Both the position numbers and the translations under genes were made by a program. Under the pieces are notes generated by a model, which made no database searches, was not told where the DNA came from, and saw only the letters and a list, made by a program, of their open reading frames with translations. Shown piece after piece: positions 5,703 through 6,212 of a DNA stretch of 6,212 nt (position 1 is its first letter; each line of letters starts with the position of its first letter). Source of the stretch: CAYMDD01 sp964409675 (GTDB lineage Bacteria; Pseudomonadota; Alphaproteobacteria; Rickettsiales; SXRF01); NCBI GenBank assembly GCA_964409675.1, contig CAYPEF010000122.1, positions 1 to 6,212 on the forward strand. Reading direction: 5' to 3'.

Positions 5703-6212
5703 CTGGCTCACGCAATTCAGTGCATGGTTTGTGGAAGCAAAGGCTAATCCCCTGATCGCCGACGCCACCGCCATGAGCGTGGCGACGGTAGATGCGGACG
5801 GCACGCCCTCGGTGCGCATCCTGCTGCTGAAATCCGCTGACGCGCAGGGTTTCACGTTTTACACCAATCTGGAAAGCCGCAAGGGCAAAGCCCTGAGCGC
5901 GCACCCGCAGGCAGCGCTGTGCTTTTACTGGCGCGAGCGGCAGGTGCGAGTGGAGGGGAAGGTCGAGCCGGTGAGCGCCGAAGAAGCCGACGCCTATTTC
6001 GCCTCCCGCCCGCGCGACAGCCAGATTGGCGCCTGGGCCAGCAGGCAGTCGCGGCCATTGATGAGCCGCGCCGAGCTGGAGCAGCGCATTGCCGATATGG
6101 AAGGAAGATTTAAAGAAAAAGATGTTCCACGCCCGCCGCACTGGAGCGGCTTCCGCCTGATCCCGAACCGCATCGAGTTCTGGACCGAACGCCCTTTCCG
6201 CCTGCATGACCG
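5686..6212 (+). CDS. pdxH: Pyridoxamine/pyridoxine 5'-phosphate oxidase, 3' end outside window
   Basis: An FMN-dependent oxidase that converts pyridoxine or pyridoxamine 5'-phosphate to pyridoxal 5'-phosphate. The frame from ATG 5686 is open to the window edge, giving 175 complete codons. FMN and substrate motifs appear in family order: RILLLK (44-49), FYTN (58-61), SRKGKAL (64-70), RERQVRVEG (83-91), the signature YFASRPRDSQIGAWAS (104-119), and IEFWTERPFRLHD (163-175), in which Arg172 and His174 correspond to the substrate-binding RLH of E. coli PdxH. Judging by E. coli, only about 18 residues (RFLY...RLAP type) are missing. The start is supported by AAGGA just upstream and a normal short N-terminus. 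It overlaps astB by 17 bp, so it is probably in the same transcript. A link to the operon is reasonable because the AstC aminotransferase needs PLP, but it could be just a housekeeping gene located here. Confidence 0.95.
   Translation, partial: MTANTDWLTQFSAWFVEAKANPLIADATAMSVATVDADGTPSVRILLLKSADAQGFTFYTNLESRKGKALSAHPQAALCFYWRERQVRVEGKVEPVSAEEADAYFASRPRDSQIGAWASRQSRPLMSRAELEQRIADMEGRFKEKDVPRPPHWSGFRLIPNRIEFWTERPFRLHD

Overview
The window carries most of an arginine succinyltransferase (AST) catabolic operon, all on the + strand. The AST pathway turns arginine into glutamate by way of N-succinyl intermediates. The order is astC/argD-type aminotransferase (3' part only), a 169-nt structured intergenic stretch, an M20-family metallohydrolase, astA, astD (interrupted by a 100-N assembly gap), astB, and pdxH (5' part, running off the right edge). 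Nothing on the - strand looks like a real gene.

The DNA is GC-rich, with coding third positions strongly G/C. AstB begins with an FDGLVGPTHNY-type motif and has a PRP/ALGF pattern that I associate with alphaproteobacterial AstB. AstC and AstD also resemble gammaproteobacterial proteins closely. I infer a pseudomonadote, more likely an alphaproteobacterium. The 100-N run suggests a draft or metagenome assembly. The lineage is an inference from remembered sequences, not a placement.

How the genes work together: AstA succinylates arginine. AstB hydrolyses succinylarginine to succinylornithine, two ammonia and CO2. The AstC-type enzyme transaminates succinylornithine. AstD oxidises the semialdehyde to succinylglutamate. 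The last step, release of glutamate and succinate, is normally done by AstE, an M14-type zinc enzyme, and no astE is visible here. The M20 hydrolase, related to carboxypeptidase G2, DapE and ArgE, sits inside the operon and is the natural candidate for that step. PdxH makes pyridoxal 5'-phosphate, the cofactor of the AstC step.

The last five genes are tightly packed. Three successive junctions (hydrolase/astA, astA/astD, astD/astB) are 4-bp ATGA overlaps, and astB/pdxH overlap by 17 bp. The only non-coding DNA is 458-626, which holds three consecutive stem-loops and a possible -10 hexamer. The points most worth checking are the M20 enzyme in place of AstE, a Phe where I recall AstA has its predicted proton-donor His, the hairpin array, and the coupling of pdxH to the operon.
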